The notes: generated by a model not told the origin, from the sequence alone. Shown: positions 1 to 8,800, numbered from the stretch's first letter. The stretch: DNA of 64,000 bases from Arthrobacter sp. NicSoilB4 (GCF_019977335.1 NZ_AP024653.1:2294001-2358000); one strand, 5' to 3'. Program-made: numbers and translations.

Positions 1-341
1 GCCGTTGCAGGCCGCTCGGTCGTTGAGACGAGCGTGACGCGGAGGTTGTCCCCGGGCATCCGTTCCACGGTGTTGCAGCGGTTCTTGACGGCGTCAGTCA
101 GGTAGGCGGCCGCGGCAGCCTCGTCCCCGGCGATGACGGCGGCGGAATACCGCTGGACCACTCCGGCGGGGGTGGCCTCGTCCACCGGAGCGGGCTCGCC
201 GCGGGTGAAAACGACGATCAGGGCGACGACCACCAGGACGGCGATGGCGGCGAGGATGGCGAGCAGGGTACGGTCCGGCCGGTGGTTCCCTGCTGCCGGT
301 TCCGGTTGGCTCGGCTCGGGTTCGTTCGCCGCTGGACTCAT
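1..341 (-). CDS. Membrane-anchored hypothetical protein, N-terminal part (runs off left edge)
   Basis: The first 113 codons of a leftward gene are visible and the rest lies outside the window. The ATG at 341 opens a Pro/Glu-rich cytoplasmic tail of about 24 residues, followed by one strongly hydrophobic segment (about residues 25-46) and an extracytoplasmic start (TRGEPAPVDEATPAGV). The part after the membrane (VVQRYSAAVIAGDEAAAAAYL) looks like the opening of an NTF2-like or DUF4878-type extracellular domain, but too little is present to assign it. The codon pattern is open on this strand, while the overlapping plus-strand frame is out of register with any family. No function can be given. 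Confidence 0.6.
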   Translation of the reverse strand, partial: MSPAANEPEPSQPEPAAGNHRPDRTLLAILAAIAVLVVVALIVVFTRGEPAPVDEATPAGVVQRYSAAVIAGDEAAAAAYLTDAVKNRCNTVERMPGDNLRVTLVSTTERPAT

Positions 342-383
342 GCCGCCAGTATGTAGCAGGCGGGGCCCGCCGTCACGGTGTCT

Positions 384-1040
384 TTAGGCCCCGTTCGGCC
401 CTGACCTGCTGTTTCGCCGCCGCCGGAAGCCCCTCACGACGAGGGAGCCGACGACGAAAGCCAGGGCCGCATAGACGGCATAGTTGAGGAAACGCGAGTA
501 CTCGTCAATGAGCCGGAACTGCGCACCGAGCAGGGCACCGAGGCTGATCAGCAGCCCGTTCCAGATGACGCTCCCCGCAATGGTGAACGCACTGAAAGTG
601 CCGAGGTGCATCCGCTCGGCTCCGGCAGGCAGCGAGATCAGGCTGCGCACGCCCGGAAGCAGCCTGCCGAAGAAGATCGCCGACCTGCCGTGGCGCCGGA
701 ACCAGTCCGCGGCCTGTTCAAAGTCCTCGCGGTCCATGAGCGGGAGCCCGGACAGCCACCGGATCGACCGTTCGAGGCCCAGCCGCGCGCCGAGCCAGTA
801 GAGCAGCAGAGCACCCAGGTAGGCGCCGAGGGTGCTGGTGACCAGGACAAGGGCCATGTTCATGGTCCCCTGCCGCGTGAGGAAACCCGCCAGGGGAAGG
901 ATGACCTCGCTGGGGATGGGCGGGAAGACCGTCTCCGCCAGGGTGAAGAGCCCCACGCCCCACTCGCCGAGGGCGTCGACGGCCCGGGCGGCAAAACCTA
1001 CCAGCCCGTCCAGCTCGTCGACCGGAGTGGCGGGGGTCAT
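384..1040 (-). CDS. DedA family membrane protein (SNARE-associated / VTT domain)
   Basis: This 218-residue integral membrane protein has the DedA hallmarks. PPIPSEVILPLAGF at about residues 40-53 is the amphipathic re-entrant loop, and GRLLPGVRSLISLPAG at 125-140 is the conserved Arg/Pro motif. Several hydrophobic segments follow, and the C-terminus is a basic RRRRN tail. Length is normal for the family. DedA proteins act in the cytoplasmic membrane, and several have been shown to recycle undecaprenyl phosphate or other lipids across the bilayer, so a role in envelope lipid recycling is likely here but the exact substrate is inferred. It is divergent from the downstream TPM-like gene at 1179. 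Confidence 0.88.
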   Translation of the reverse strand: MTPATPVDELDGLVGFAARAVDALGEWGVGLFTLAETVFPPIPSEVILPLAGFLTRQGTMNMALVLVTSTLGAYLGALLLYWLGARLGLERSIRWLSGLPLMDREDFEQAADWFRRHGRSAIFFGRLLPGVRSLISLPAGAERMHLGTFSAFTIAGSVIWNGLLISLGALLGAQFRLIDEYSRFLNYAVYAALAFVVGSLVVRGFRRRRNSRSGPNGA

Positions 1041-1178
1041 GGCTGCCCCGGCCGTTCAGCTTCCTCGAACACCGCAGCCTCCCCTTCCACGCAGGACGTG
1101 GCAAGCCTAGCCGAAACAGGAGCGCGGGGTCGGCGGGCGTCCGTCGACGCCGCCCGCGGCAAGCACTACGCTCAGGAA

Positions 1179-2633
1179 ATGGCAATCGTGCGGAAAGTCC
1201 TCGGTGTCCTCCTCCTGGTGGTGGCCGGACTGGCCGGTTCGGGGCCGGCAGCGCTGGCCGTCACGCCGGTCGACATCGTCATCGAGGACCGGGCGGGGGT
1301 GCTGGACCAAAACACGCTCCTGCCCGCCGTCCGGGCCATCGAGTTTTACCAGCCCACCAAGGTGGCTGTTTACACCTACAACGGCTCGTCCTCGGACAAC
1401 CTCAACGAGGAGGTGCTGCGGTTTGCCCGGGCCGAGCGCCCGGAGTGGATCAGCGCTGACGGGCAGAAATGGGCGGACGGGCTCTTCATTTTTGCCCTGG
1501 ACCCGGTGGGCCGGCATGTGGGGACCTACATGGGTGAGGACCGGAAGGTCTCGCCCGAACAGCGCGAGGACATCCAGAACGCCTCCAAGGAGCTCCTCCG
1601 CGATGCCCAGTGGACGGACGGCACCATTGCGGGGGTCCAGCGCGGGGCGGAACTGATCAACCAGCCGTGGTACCGGTCCACGGCGTTCCTCGTCACTGCG
1701 TGGGTCACCGTGGCCGCCGCCGTCGCGGGAGCCGCGGCCTGGCTGATCGTGCGCTGGCGGACCAGGGTCAGCAGCCGCAGGGAATTGGCCCGCGGCGACG
1801 CCAGCTACGCCAACGTCAGCATGGATCTGCAGGTCACCGAACTCAACGCCGGCACCATCCCGGAAGCTTCCCGGTACGGCAGCACCGTGCTGGAGAAGCA
1901 CAGGACCTTCATGGCGAAGTACAACACCGCCACCGGCCTCTCCAACCAGGTCCATGCCCTGTCGCCCAAGGGCCTGAGCCGGCGGCCCAACCTGACGCTG
2001 GTCCGAAGCTACGCGGATGCCGCCACCGAACTGGATGCCCTCGACGACGTCATCTCGGACACCAATGCCCTGCTCAACAAGAGCTCCGCCTGGGCGCCCG
2101 CCTGGGACCGGCAGCTGGCACCTTTCCGGGCCGACCTGGCCGCGATCGAACAGATGCTCAGCAAGCGCAACGCCGAGGGCGACTCGGCCACTGCGGCGGC
2201 GCTGCGCTCGTTCCGGGACGAAAGCCACCGGGAGATCGAACGGTGGACCTCGGAACTTTCGGACGGAACCATCACTCCGGAGACCGCCCTGGACCGGCTG
2301 AGGGACGCCCGCACCCATTTGTCAGAGTTGCTCAAGAACCATGCCGATACCGTCATCGAGGGCTACGCCAAAAATGAGAAGGAAGCCCGTCTTATGCGCA
2401 AGGAAATGGAGACCGCGCAGGCCGGAAGCAAGGCCAAGTACGGGCGCGCGTACGAACCCAGCATCCTGGGCACCGTGTACCCCGCGTACTACTTCTTCTC
2501 CGTGCCCACGTTCAACTCCGGCTTCAGCACCGGCGTCAGCAGTGTCAGCAGCGCCCGCGGCGGAAGCAGCACGACGGGTTACGGAAGCAGCGGCGGGAGC
2601 TTCTCCGGCTCCGGCAGCTCATCGAGCTTCTAG
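1179..2633 (+). CDS. Secreted/membrane TPM-like protein (DUF5129 type)
   Basis: The 484-residue product is exported. A signal peptide covers about residues 1-27. An alpha/beta domain (about 30-160; VDIVIEDRAGVLD, VAVYTYNG, GLFIFALD) resembles the TPM domain found in membrane-associated phosphatase-like and photosystem-repair proteins. A transmembrane helix spans about 167-192. A long helical cytoplasmic part follows, and the protein ends in a Ser/Gly-rich low-complexity tail (about 455-484). The frame is open far upstream, but the ATG at 1179 is chosen because it begins the signal peptide. The match to the Arthrobacter DUF5129 group is from memory of that family. Biochemical role unknown. Confidence 0.78.
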   Translation: MAIVRKVLGVLLLVVAGLAGSGPAALAVTPVDIVIEDRAGVLDQNTLLPAVRAIEFYQPTKVAVYTYNGSSSDNLNEEVLRFARAERPEWISADGQKWADGLFIFALDPVGRHVGTYMGEDRKVSPEQREDIQNASKELLRDAQWTDGTIAGVQRGAELINQPWYRSTAFLVTAWVTVAAAVAGAAAWLIVRWRTRVSSRRELARGDASYANVSMDLQVTELNAGTIPEASRYGSTVLEKHRTFMAKYNTATGLSNQVHALSPKGLSRRPNLTLVRSYADAATELDALDDVISDTNALLNKSSAWAPAWDRQLAPFRADLAAIEQMLSKRNAEGDSATAAALRSFRDESHREIERWTSELSDGTITPETALDRLRDARTHLSELLKNHADTVIEGYAKNEKEARLMRKEMETAQAGSKAKYGRAYEPSILGTVYPAYYFFSVPTFNSGFSTGVSSVSSARGGSSTTGYGSSGGSFSGSGSSSSF

Positions 2634-2638
2634 CGGCG

Positions 2639-2830
2639 TCAGACAGTCTTGCTGCGTTCGACGACGAAATCGCCGCCGGGGAACAGGATGGTCTCGTGGC
2701 CGTCGTCGAACCTGACGTGATACGGCGGGGCTCCGTCAGCGCCCCTGACCTCGAGTATTTCCCCGTGCCGGTCCGATGACTCGACCGTGGTGCCACGGAT
2801 GATGATGCGGTCTCCCTGTGCTGCCTTCAT
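2639..2830 (-). CDS. DUF1918 domain-containing protein
   Basis: A 63-residue protein, MKAAQGDRIIIRGTTV at its start, with a compact SH3-like beta fold signature: GDRI, then HGEILEVRG, YHVRFDDGHET and the terminal FPGGDFVV. These are typical of actinobacterial DUF1918. The ATG at 2830 is preceded by a strong GGGAGGTG ribosome-binding site, which rules out the longer frame starting at 3004. Its function is unknown; the family is small, soluble and widespread in Actinobacteria. It converges with the TPM-like gene, leaving 5 bp between the stop codons. Confidence 0.85.
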   Translation of the reverse strand: MKAAQGDRIIIRGTTVESSDRHGEILEVRGADGAPPYHVRFDDGHETILFPGGDFVVERSKTV

Positions 2831-2906
2831 GGCATTCACCTCCCTTCTCCAGCCTACGATTCTGTGTGCTTTAGGGGAACGGCCCCGGTGCGGAACAGGG
2901 GCTGCG

Positions 2907-3941
2907 TCAAAAGGCCCCGGCGGCGACCTTGCCGGTGAGCTGTTGGATGACGCGGGTCCGTGCGGCCATGTCCGACATGTCCTTGCCCTGGGTGTAGACC
3001 ACAAACACGACAGCCCGCTCCCCTTGCACCAGAATGCTCGCGTCGTGGAGGTTGCCGTTGAGCAGGCCGTATTTATGGAAGACGTCGATTCCCGGAGGTG
3101 CGGCGGCGGGGATCATCACCTCGTAATTGGTGTTCTGCATATAAGAGAGCAGCTGGGCGGTGTTGGCCGAGTTGAGCAGCCGGCCACTGTAGAGCTCCGC
3201 GAGGGTCGTCGCCATCTCTGCCGGAGTCAGGCCGTTCACCGTCCGGTCATAAGGGATGCCCAGCGAGGCCGCATAGTCCGTCAGCCCCTTCTGGCCCACG
3301 GCGGCCATGATCAGCGCCCACGATTCGTTGTTGCTTTGCTGGACCATTTGCCGGATCTGCTGGCCTGCGGTGGACGCCCCCATCCGGGTTGTCAGTGACG
3401 CCTTACCGGTTTCCACCAGATGGTAATAGGCCTCCGCGGCGAGGATCTTCGCGGTACTGGCTGCCACAAACTTGGTCTTCACGCCGTACTCGTGCACCTG
3501 GCCGTCACCAAGATCGATCAGGGCCACGCCCACCCGGTACGCCTTGTTGGCCCGGATGACCGCGTTGATTTCGGCGTCGAGCGCCGGCCCTATCAGGCTC
3601 TTGGCAGGAACGACGGCGGCCGGTGCCGGGGCCGGCGTCGACTCCGTGGCTGACGGGGATGCTGCCGGCGACGATCCGCCGGTGGCGGACCGCGCATCGG
3701 CCGCCGCTGCGGCACCGGAGAGGGCGGACTCGGACCCTGCCGGCCGAGTTCCGTCAGCCGTTACCCGGGACTGGACGGTGGCGTAGACAGTCGCGGCCGC
3801 GACCAATGTGAGGACGGTGACCAGCACGACCAGGAACTGCGGGCGGATCCCGCCAATGCGCCGGAGCAGCCCGCCCCGCTGGGTCGTCTCATGTGTGTGG
3901 CGGCCGCTGCTGTAATGCCGGCCGGGGCCCCAGGAATCCAA
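2907..3941 (-). CDS. Membrane-anchored class A beta-lactamase-like serine hydrolase
   Basis: This 344-residue protein has a short basic cytoplasmic tail, one membrane helix (about 35-56), a Ser/Ala/Pro linker to about residue 112, then a penicillin-recognising fold. The catalytic SxxK is STAK (Ser162, Lys165), the SxN-like element is SNN (203-205), and the KTG box is replaced by KYG (290-292). No clear ExxLN omega-loop glutamate is visible, so genuine beta-lactamase activity is doubtful; a wall-associated carboxypeptidase or esterase-like role is possible. The start is a TTG at 3941 with GTGAGG just upstream, the only candidate that keeps the whole tail and helix. Confidence 0.78.
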   Translation of the reverse strand: MDSWGPGRHYSSGRHTHETTQRGGLLRRIGGIRPQFLVVLVTVLTLVAAATVYATVQSRVTADGTRPAGSESALSGAAAAADARSATGGSSPAASPSATESTPAPAPAAVVPAKSLIGPALDAEINAVIRANKAYRVGVALIDLGDGQVHEYGVKTKFVAASTAKILAAEAYYHLVETGKASLTTRMGASTAGQQIRQMVQQSNNESWALIMAAVGQKGLTDYAASLGIPYDRTVNGLTPAEMATTLAELYSGRLLNSANTAQLLSYMQNTNYEVMIPAAAPPGIDVFHKYGLLNGNLHDASILVQGERAVVFVVYTQGKDMSDMAARTRVIQQLTGKVAAGAF

Positions 3942-4181
3942 CCGGCCTCACCCCCGGCTAATCGGCGCCAGCGCAAAGTCCGATGACGCCACAGGCAGGC
4001 TCGCAGGCATAATCTTCCTTCGAAAATAAAGAACCGCGGCGCGGCTATAAACCTAATGCATTCTTCCCCGGGCACGGCCAGAGCGCAAGGTACGGCGCCC
4101 GCGCAGCGCGTGAATCTGCTGGTCGGACGCGGCACGCCCCTCTTTGAGGAGACGGATGCCCTGACGCCGGACGCCGCGCAC
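3942..4181. other. Intergenic region upstream of the serine hydrolase
   Basis: This stretch holds no supportable gene. It contains an AT-rich patch near 4010-4060 in a GC-rich setting, consistent with the promoter of the leftward serine hydrolase, but no box stands out enough to mark. All frames crossing it read through on the wrong codon pattern. Confidence 0.4.
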
Positions 4182-4235
4182 GCAAAAGACCGGTGATCAG
4201 CTGCCCCCAAGGCAACCGATCGACCGGTCTTTTGC
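4182..4235 (-). terminator. Inverted repeat, probable terminator of the NlpC/P60 gene
   Basis: Thirteen-base arms (GCAAAAGACCGGT at 4182-4194 and its complement at 4223-4235) flank a 28-base loop, immediately downstream of the wall-protein gene that ends at 4254. The arms end in an A-run/T-run pair, as expected for a factor-independent terminator working in both directions. The loop is long for a classic terminator. Confidence 0.6.
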
Positions 4236-4253
4236 ATGCTGTTAGCGGTTCTG

Positions 4254-4979
4254 CTAGCCGGCTCGGACGAACGTCACGGGGCCGGTGGCGGTCAGCCAGG
4301 ACAGCGGGTGCGTCATGGTGGCGTTGACGCCGTTCATGCCGCCGCTGATGGCCTGGCCGTTGCCGGCGTAGATGGCAACGTGGCCGGACTGGACGATGAT
4401 GTCGCCGGGCTGCGGATCGGCGACTACCTTGCCGTAGTTCAGGAAGGCTGTCGGGCCGATGTTGCCGACAGGGATGCCGGCAGCGTTCAGGGCCTTCTCC
4501 ACCATGGCGGTGCAGTCCTGCGTGATGCCGATCTGGCCGTAGGCCATGGACAGCAGGGTGGCGTTGACTCCTCCGGCTGCCGGGGCAGCGGCAGGGGCGG
4601 GGGCCGACTGGACCTTCACGGTCGCCTTGGCGGCGGCGGGGGCCGGTGCTGCCGGGGCCGGAGCGGCCGGAGCGGCCGCGGGCTTGGGCGCCTCGACCAC
4701 GGGTGCCGGGGCGGTCTCAACAGCGGGGCGCTCGAAAGTGATCTGAACAGCGGAGTCCGCCATGACCGGTGCACCGACCTGGCCCTTGACGTCAACGGAC
4801 GACGCCGGGGCGGTGCCGCGCTCGGCCGGGGCATCGGCCGCGTTGGCGGCCATGGCGCCGCTGAGCACCATTCCGGAAGCTGCGACGAGGACGGCGGCCT
4901 GGCGGCCAACGGTCCCGGCGGTACGGCGTTTGCTGCGAAGATCGGCGCGCTTGGGCGCACGGGTATTGCTAAAAGTCAT
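4254..4979 (-). CDS. Secreted NlpC/P60-type cysteine peptidase (peptidoglycan hydrolase)
   Basis: The product is 241 residues. A basic N-terminus and hydrophobic signal segment (about 26-48, ending AANA) are followed by an Ala/Pro-rich linker (about 90-146) and a C-terminal papain-like domain. The predicted catalytic cysteine is Cys156 in TQDCTAMVEKAL and the histidine is His200 in SGHVAIYAGNG. It would cut peptide stems in the wall, remodelling it during growth. The ATG at 4979 is chosen over the in-frame start at 5060 because the longer frame would run into the upstream riboswitch. A GGGAGAGG ribosome-binding site precedes it. Expression is expected to respond to c-di-AMP through the leader at 4999-5174. 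Confidence 0.88.
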   Translation of the reverse strand: MTFSNTRAPKRADLRSKRRTAGTVGRQAAVLVAASGMVLSGAMAANAADAPAERGTAPASSVDVKGQVGAPVMADSAVQITFERPAVETAPAPVVEAPKPAAAPAAPAPAAPAPAAAKATVKVQSAPAPAAAPAAGGVNATLLSMAYGQIGITQDCTAMVEKALNAAGIPVGNIGPTAFLNYGKVVADPQPGDIIVQSGHVAIYAGNGQAISGGMNGVNATMTHPLSWLTATGPVTFVRAG

Positions 4980-4998
4980 TAAAGGAGCCTCTCCCAAT

Positions 4999-5174
4999 GC
5001 CTGCGAGGTGAGCTGTCGGATTCGGATGGGAGGCACCCGGCCGCACTCGGGCCCGATCATTGCGGGCCGTGCGGCTTCACCCCAAGACCCCTGGAGAACA
5101 GCGGGTCAAAAGTGGTTTCCCCGTCTCTGCCGGACGTTGCTGCGAGTTGTCCCCGGGCCGCGGCAGAGTTAGGC
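4999..5174 (-). promoter_or_regulatory. c-di-AMP riboswitch (ydaO-yuaA type)
   Basis: Read on the minus strand, the leader opens with GCCTAACTCTGCCG and contains the conserved GGGGTGAAGCC block near 5085. It closes with CCGAATCCGACAGCTCACC followed by CGCAGGC, the near-invariant 3-prime signature of the ydaO class; the terminal GCCT and AGGC pair to close the outer helix. It ends about 20 bases before the ATG of the NlpC/P60 gene. In Actinobacteria this class commonly precedes rpf and NlpC/P60 wall hydrolase genes and turns them off when c-di-AMP is high. The assignment rests on matching the consensus by eye. Confidence 0.88.
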
Positions 5175-5354
5175 AATCGGCTGGGGAGAGCCCGTCTCGG
5201 TAACAACAGGCACTTAACAACGGTAACGGAATGATCACGGCATGTCACATTGAGGTAACGGCGGTGGGGTCCCGGACGCTGTTTTTCCCCTTCCCGGACG
5301 CGGCGTCAGGCATAGGATGATGCCATCACCGTTCCTCGAAGCGGAGGCCTGGAA

Positions 5355-5624
5355 ATGAACTATCCCGACGTCAGCACGCACTGTGTCGCCATCTGCCAGC
5401 TCAGCAATGAGCCGCAGGAGGACTTCAATGTCAACACCGAGTTGCTGGTCCTGGAAGGCGGGGAGGTCCATGTCTCCACGTGGGATGCCGAGCCCCGTGA
5501 CGGCGGCTTCGACGTTCACGTCCTGAACGACCGCGTGGACGCCCTGGGTTTTATGGTGGTCACCGATTGGGAGTTCTTTGACGAAAAGGCGTACGCCGTG
5601 GTGGAACGCCGGCCGGAACGTTAG
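5355..5624 (+). CDS. Hypothetical protein, 89 residues
   Basis: A small soluble acidic protein (MNYPDVSTHCVAICQL at the start) with no signal peptide or membrane segment. GGAGGCCTGG lies just upstream of the ATG and gives a plausible ribosome-binding site. I do not recognise a family; alternating hydrophobic stretches (LLVLEGGEVHVSTW, FDVHVLNDRVDALGFMVV) suggest a compact beta-rich fold. It converges with the AlkD-like gene. Function unknown. Confidence 0.62.
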   Translation: MNYPDVSTHCVAICQLSNEPQEDFNVNTELLVLEGGEVHVSTWDAEPRDGGFDVHVLNDRVDALGFMVVTDWEFFDEKAYAVVERRPER

Positions 5625-5652
5625 GAATCGTCCCCCGTGCGGTACGGGCCGG

Positions 5653-6315
5653 TCAGAGTTCCAGCTCCGGCCGGTACTTGGCCATGTCAGTGAGCACGAC
5701 GGCGACTGCACCCTCGTCGACAGCTCCGCCGTCGACAGCGCCGTCGCGATAAGGCGGGGTTGGCCGGGACTCCGGCAGCACCGAACGGGCGTGGCGCACG
5801 AACCGGGACCAGTCGCCCGCGCCGGCGCGGAGCTCGCGCAGCGGGCACAGCAGGGCGGCGCGGCGCAGCCAGCCGTCAGGATCACGCACCCACCGGTCCA
5901 GGACGCTGTCCGCGCGGACCCTCCCGACGACGTCGAGCCCGGCGATCAGGGGGCCGACGACGTCGATGGCGAGAGGATCGACGACGGCTCTTAGCTGCGC
6001 GCTCCGCACGAAGCCCTCGATCCGCGTCAGGTCCGTGTTGGTCAGCAGCCGGACGCTGGACTGCAGGAGGACGACGGCGGCGAGGCGGCGTTCGAAGACC
6101 GGCACCTCCCACAGCTCGGAGCTCAGAGCGGTAATGTCATCGTGCGTGAGGTCCGGGTGGCGGCGGAGGGCATCGCGGATGGTTCCCCGCACGGCTCCGA
6201 CGGACGAGCCGTAGTACCGGTGGCCGCTTCCGTGCCTCGACTCGGACTCCTCGGCGCGGCTCCACGACGACTCGCGCTGGAGCGCAAGGTCGATGAAGTC
6301 GCCGGCATCACTCAT
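5653..6315 (-). CDS. AlkD-like DNA alkylation repair protein with atypical C-terminus
   Basis: The 220-residue product follows the HEAT-repeat architecture of AlkD/AlkC-type DNA glycosylases: GSSVGAVRGTIRDALR, ELWEVPVFERRLAAVVLL, VDPLAIDVVGPLIAG, DSVLDRWVRDPDGWLRRAAL. These remove positively charged alkylated bases without base flipping. The ATG at 6315 fits the domain start. Near the end, the usual stretch carrying the last catalytic-face helix (typically FFIRKAIGW-like) is absent. In its place is an acidic repeat (GAVDGGAVDEGAV) before a family-like ending VLTDMAKYRPELEL. Activity is therefore uncertain. The family call is good; a functional call is not. Confidence 0.75.
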   Translation of the reverse strand: MSDAGDFIDLALQRESSWSRAEESESRHGSGHRYYGSSVGAVRGTIRDALRRHPDLTHDDITALSSELWEVPVFERRLAAVVLLQSSVRLLTNTDLTRIEGFVRSAQLRAVVDPLAIDVVGPLIAGLDVVGRVRADSVLDRWVRDPDGWLRRAALLCPLRELRAGAGDWSRFVRHARSVLPESRPTPPYRDGAVDGGAVDEGAVAVVLTDMAKYRPELEL

Positions 6316-6540
6316 GGGACCATTCTTTCGCATGCGGCGGTGCTGCTGGTTCCTTGCAGGCCGGAGGCCCCAACTCGTCGAAGGGGAATCCATGGACCGC
6401 AAGCAGATGCCCGACGTGGTTCCCGGCCCGCGGCAAGTCATCACGGGTGCGGATCCTTCTCCGCGGCCGCTGGCGTGGGGTGTCGCCGATCCCTTCCTGA
6501 CCCCCGGCTTAATGTCAGAGGTGCCCGATAGTGTCTTTTC

Positions 6541-7944
6541 ATGGACGGCAATCAGGGGCCCGACGAGGCTCCGGCAGCAGCTGGCACGGTGACGGTCGCG
6601 GAGGCGGCCCGGGCGATGGCCGTTGTCCGGCCCGCCCGTGACAGTGCCGGGCTGATCAGTCAGCTCCGGGAACTGGAAGACCTGAAGTCCGTTGCGGCCG
6701 CGTCGCAGGCCCGGATCGCCGTCGAACTTGATTTGCGCCAGCGCCGGGAACAGTCCGACGCCGGGATGCCCGCGGCAGACCTGGGGACCGGGGTGACCGC
6801 GCAGATCGCCCTCGCCCGGCGGGAATCCCCGGCCAAGGGCGGCCGGCTCCTCGGCCTGGCGAAGGCCCTGGTGACCGAGATGCCGCACGCTTTAGCTGCG
6901 TTGGAGGCCGGGCAGCTCAACGAATGGCGCGCCACCCTGCTCGTCCGGGAAACCGCGTGCCTGTCGCCGGAGGACCGGGCCGCCGTCGACGAGGAACTCG
7001 CCCCCGACACCGGGACCTTCGACGGCGCCGGGGACCGCCGCATCATCGCCGCCGCCAGGGCGGCCGCCTACCGCCGGGACCCGCGCACGGTCACGCAGCG
7101 GGCCAGCCACGCCGCCACCGAACGGCACGTCAGTCTCCGCCCGGCCCCGGACACCATGTGCTACCTCACCGCCCTGCTCCCCGTCCCGGCCGGCGTCGCC
7201 ATGCACGCCGCCCTCACCCGGCACGCCGACACCCTGCGCTCCGCCGGGGACCCCCGCACCCGCGGGCAGCTCATGGCCGATGCCCTCGTCGAACGCACCA
7301 CCGGCACCCCCGGCGGGATCACCGGCATCGAAATCCAGCTCGTTCTGACCGACCGCACCCTCAACCAGGGCGACAGTGAACCCGCCCGCCTCCCCGGCTA
7401 CGGCATCGTCCCCGCCGGCTGGGCCCGCGAACTGCTCCACAACGCCGGCCAAGACGAGGACCAGGCCCACAATGTCTGGCTCCGGCGGCTCTACACCGCC
7501 CCCGGCACCGGGGAACTGATCGCGATGGACTCCCTCGCCAGACTCTTCCCGCCAGGACTGCGCCGCCTCATCCAGGTCCGGGACAACACCTGCCGCACCC
7601 CGTACTGCGACGCCCCCATCCGGCACCTGGACCACATCATCCCCTGGCACCACGGCGGCCAAACCACCCACACCAACGGCGCCGGACTCTGCGAAGCCTG
7701 CAACCACACCAAAGAAACCCCCGGCTGGACCGTCAAACCCGGGCCAGGACCACGACACACGATCGAAATCACAACCCCCACCGGGCACAGCCACCAATCC
7801 ACCGCACCTCCCCTGCCGGGGACAGAATCCCCGGGTGGTCCCCCGCACCGAACTGCCCCCGCCGATACCCGCGAGCGCCGGAAGTTCCGGCATCGCCTGA
7901 AGACCGTCAAAGGTCCGCGCCCGGGCAGACTGCTGGCAGCCTAA
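6541..7944 (+). CDS. HNH endonuclease, DUF222 / 13E12 repeat family
   Basis: A 467-residue protein with a long DUF222 region (about 20-330) and a C-terminal HNH nuclease: [14 protein letters not shown], then [11 protein letters not shown], and [10 protein letters not shown]. These carry the paired CxxxxC/CxxC zinc ligands and the His-Asn-His core. The family is multicopy in Micrococcaceae and mycobacteria; copies behave like selfish or repeated elements and their natural role is unclear. Base use is strikingly C-rich at third positions, as is common for the family. The start ATG at 6541 lacks a convincing ribosome-binding site, so the true start could be slightly downstream. Confidence 0.88.
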   Translation: MDGNQGPDEAPAAAGTVTVAEAARAMAVVRPARDSAGLISQLRELEDLKSVAAASQARIAVELDLRQRREQSDAGMPAADLGTGVTAQIALARRESPAKGGRLLGLAKALVTEMPHALAALEAGQLNEWRATLLVRETACLSPEDRAAVDEELAPDTGTFDGAGDRRIIAAARAAAYRRDPRTVTQRASHAATERHVSLRPAPDTMCYLTALLPVPAGVAMHAALTRHADTLRSAGDPRTRGQLMADALVERTTGTPGGITGIEIQLVLTDRTLNQGDSEPARLPGYGIVPAGWARELLHNAGQDEDQAHNVWLRRLYTAPGTGELIAMDSLARLFPPGLRRLIQVRDNTCRTPYCDAPIRHLDHIIPWHHGGQTTHTNGAGLCEACNHTKETPGWTVKPGPGPRHTIEITTPTGHSHQSTAPPLPGTESPGGPPHRTAPADTRERRKFRHRLKTVKGPRPGRLLAA

Positions 7945-7978
7945 AGCCCGCGGGATCGTCAACGTAGCTCGGGGGTCT

Positions 7979-8800
7979 TCACCGGCCCGTCAGCGCATGA
8001 AGGATCGCTGAGCCCAAGGGTCCACCCGCAACAAGCATCAGAAACGCGATGGCGGGGACGCCCAGGACCCAAGTGGCCCGACGCCATCGTGCCCTGTCCA
8101 CCAGCAACCGCAGGGCCGCGAAGTTCTGCTGGATGGCAATCGCGTCGCCCGGCTGGGCAGGGTTCCGGTGCCAGGTCCGGGCGAGGACGGCCGCCGTCGC
8201 AATCCGGGACACCTGCTCCGGGTCCAGCACGTGGCTGCGACGCATGAGCCAGCGCAATAGCTGCCGCTCGGTGACCACTGCCACCTGTTCAGGTGCCGCC
8301 TTGATCGTCAGCGTTTTGGGTTCCACGACCACCACTACCCCGGTGACGGCTATTGCGTCACCCACCGCCGCGCTGAGGAGCTTGGACGCCCGCGCCGCTT
8401 CATGCGCCGCGCTGTAGAGATGGCGTGTTTTCTTGCCTGCCACCATGAGCGTCCGCCCGGCCACCCAGATGGGCTGGCCCGAGTGGTTCTTTGTGTTGAT
8501 GGTAAAGACCCCCGGAGGGCCGACCAGCACGTGGTCAATATCAGTGGAACCCGTACCTACCGGCACAGCATGCAGCACGAGCCAGGCCGGACCCAGCGCA
8601 GCCAGGATCCTGCCGACAGCGATCTCTCCCAAAGCGCCCCGGTACCAGGGCCACGTTGCTTCGCTCAGCGGGCTGGCACCAAAAATCCTCTGGAGTCTGG
8701 ACCGTCGACGCTCCAGACTTTGGAGCGCCAACAACTCCTCCATCACCGCCTGGGCCGGAACCCGTGCCCCCAGCAGGACTGGTGCGGGATCGGCGGTCAT
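7979..8800 (-). CDS. NERD (nuclease-related) domain protein
   Basis: A 273-residue protein whose central part matches NERD domains: RGALGEIAVGRILAAL, HAVPVGTGSTDIDHVLVGP, GVFTINTKNHSG (the D-x-D-H and N/T-K core of restriction-endonuclease-like folds) and GKKTRHLY. A hydrophobic segment near the C-terminus (WVLGVPAIAFLMLVAGG) likely anchors it to the membrane. NERD proteins are thought to be nucleases, but few have been tested. It stands alone, converging with the HNH gene, so no operon clue is available. Confidence 0.83.
   Translation of the reverse strand: MTADPAPVLLGARVPAQAVMEELLALQSLERRRSRLQRIFGASPLSEATWPWYRGALGEIAVGRILAALGPAWLVLHAVPVGTGSTDIDHVLVGPPGVFTINTKNHSGQPIWVAGRTLMVAGKKTRHLYSAAHEAARASKLLSAAVGDAIAVTGVVVVVEPKTLTIKAAPEQVAVVTERQLLRWLMRRSHVLDPEQVSRIATAAVLARTWHRNPAQPGDAIAIQQNFAALRLLVDRARWRRATWVLGVPAIAFLMLVAGGPLGSAILHALTGR

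Noticed and set aside
2639..3004. 121-residue version of the DUF1918 gene
   Set aside because: The conserved protein starts at the internal ATG (2830) with a strong ribosome-binding site; the upstream part is Pro/Ser/Arg noise overlapping the next gene.
5057..5248. Short leftward open frame upstream of the NlpC/P60 gene
   Set aside because: It lies within the c-di-AMP riboswitch aptamer and promoter; codon pattern is not coding-like.
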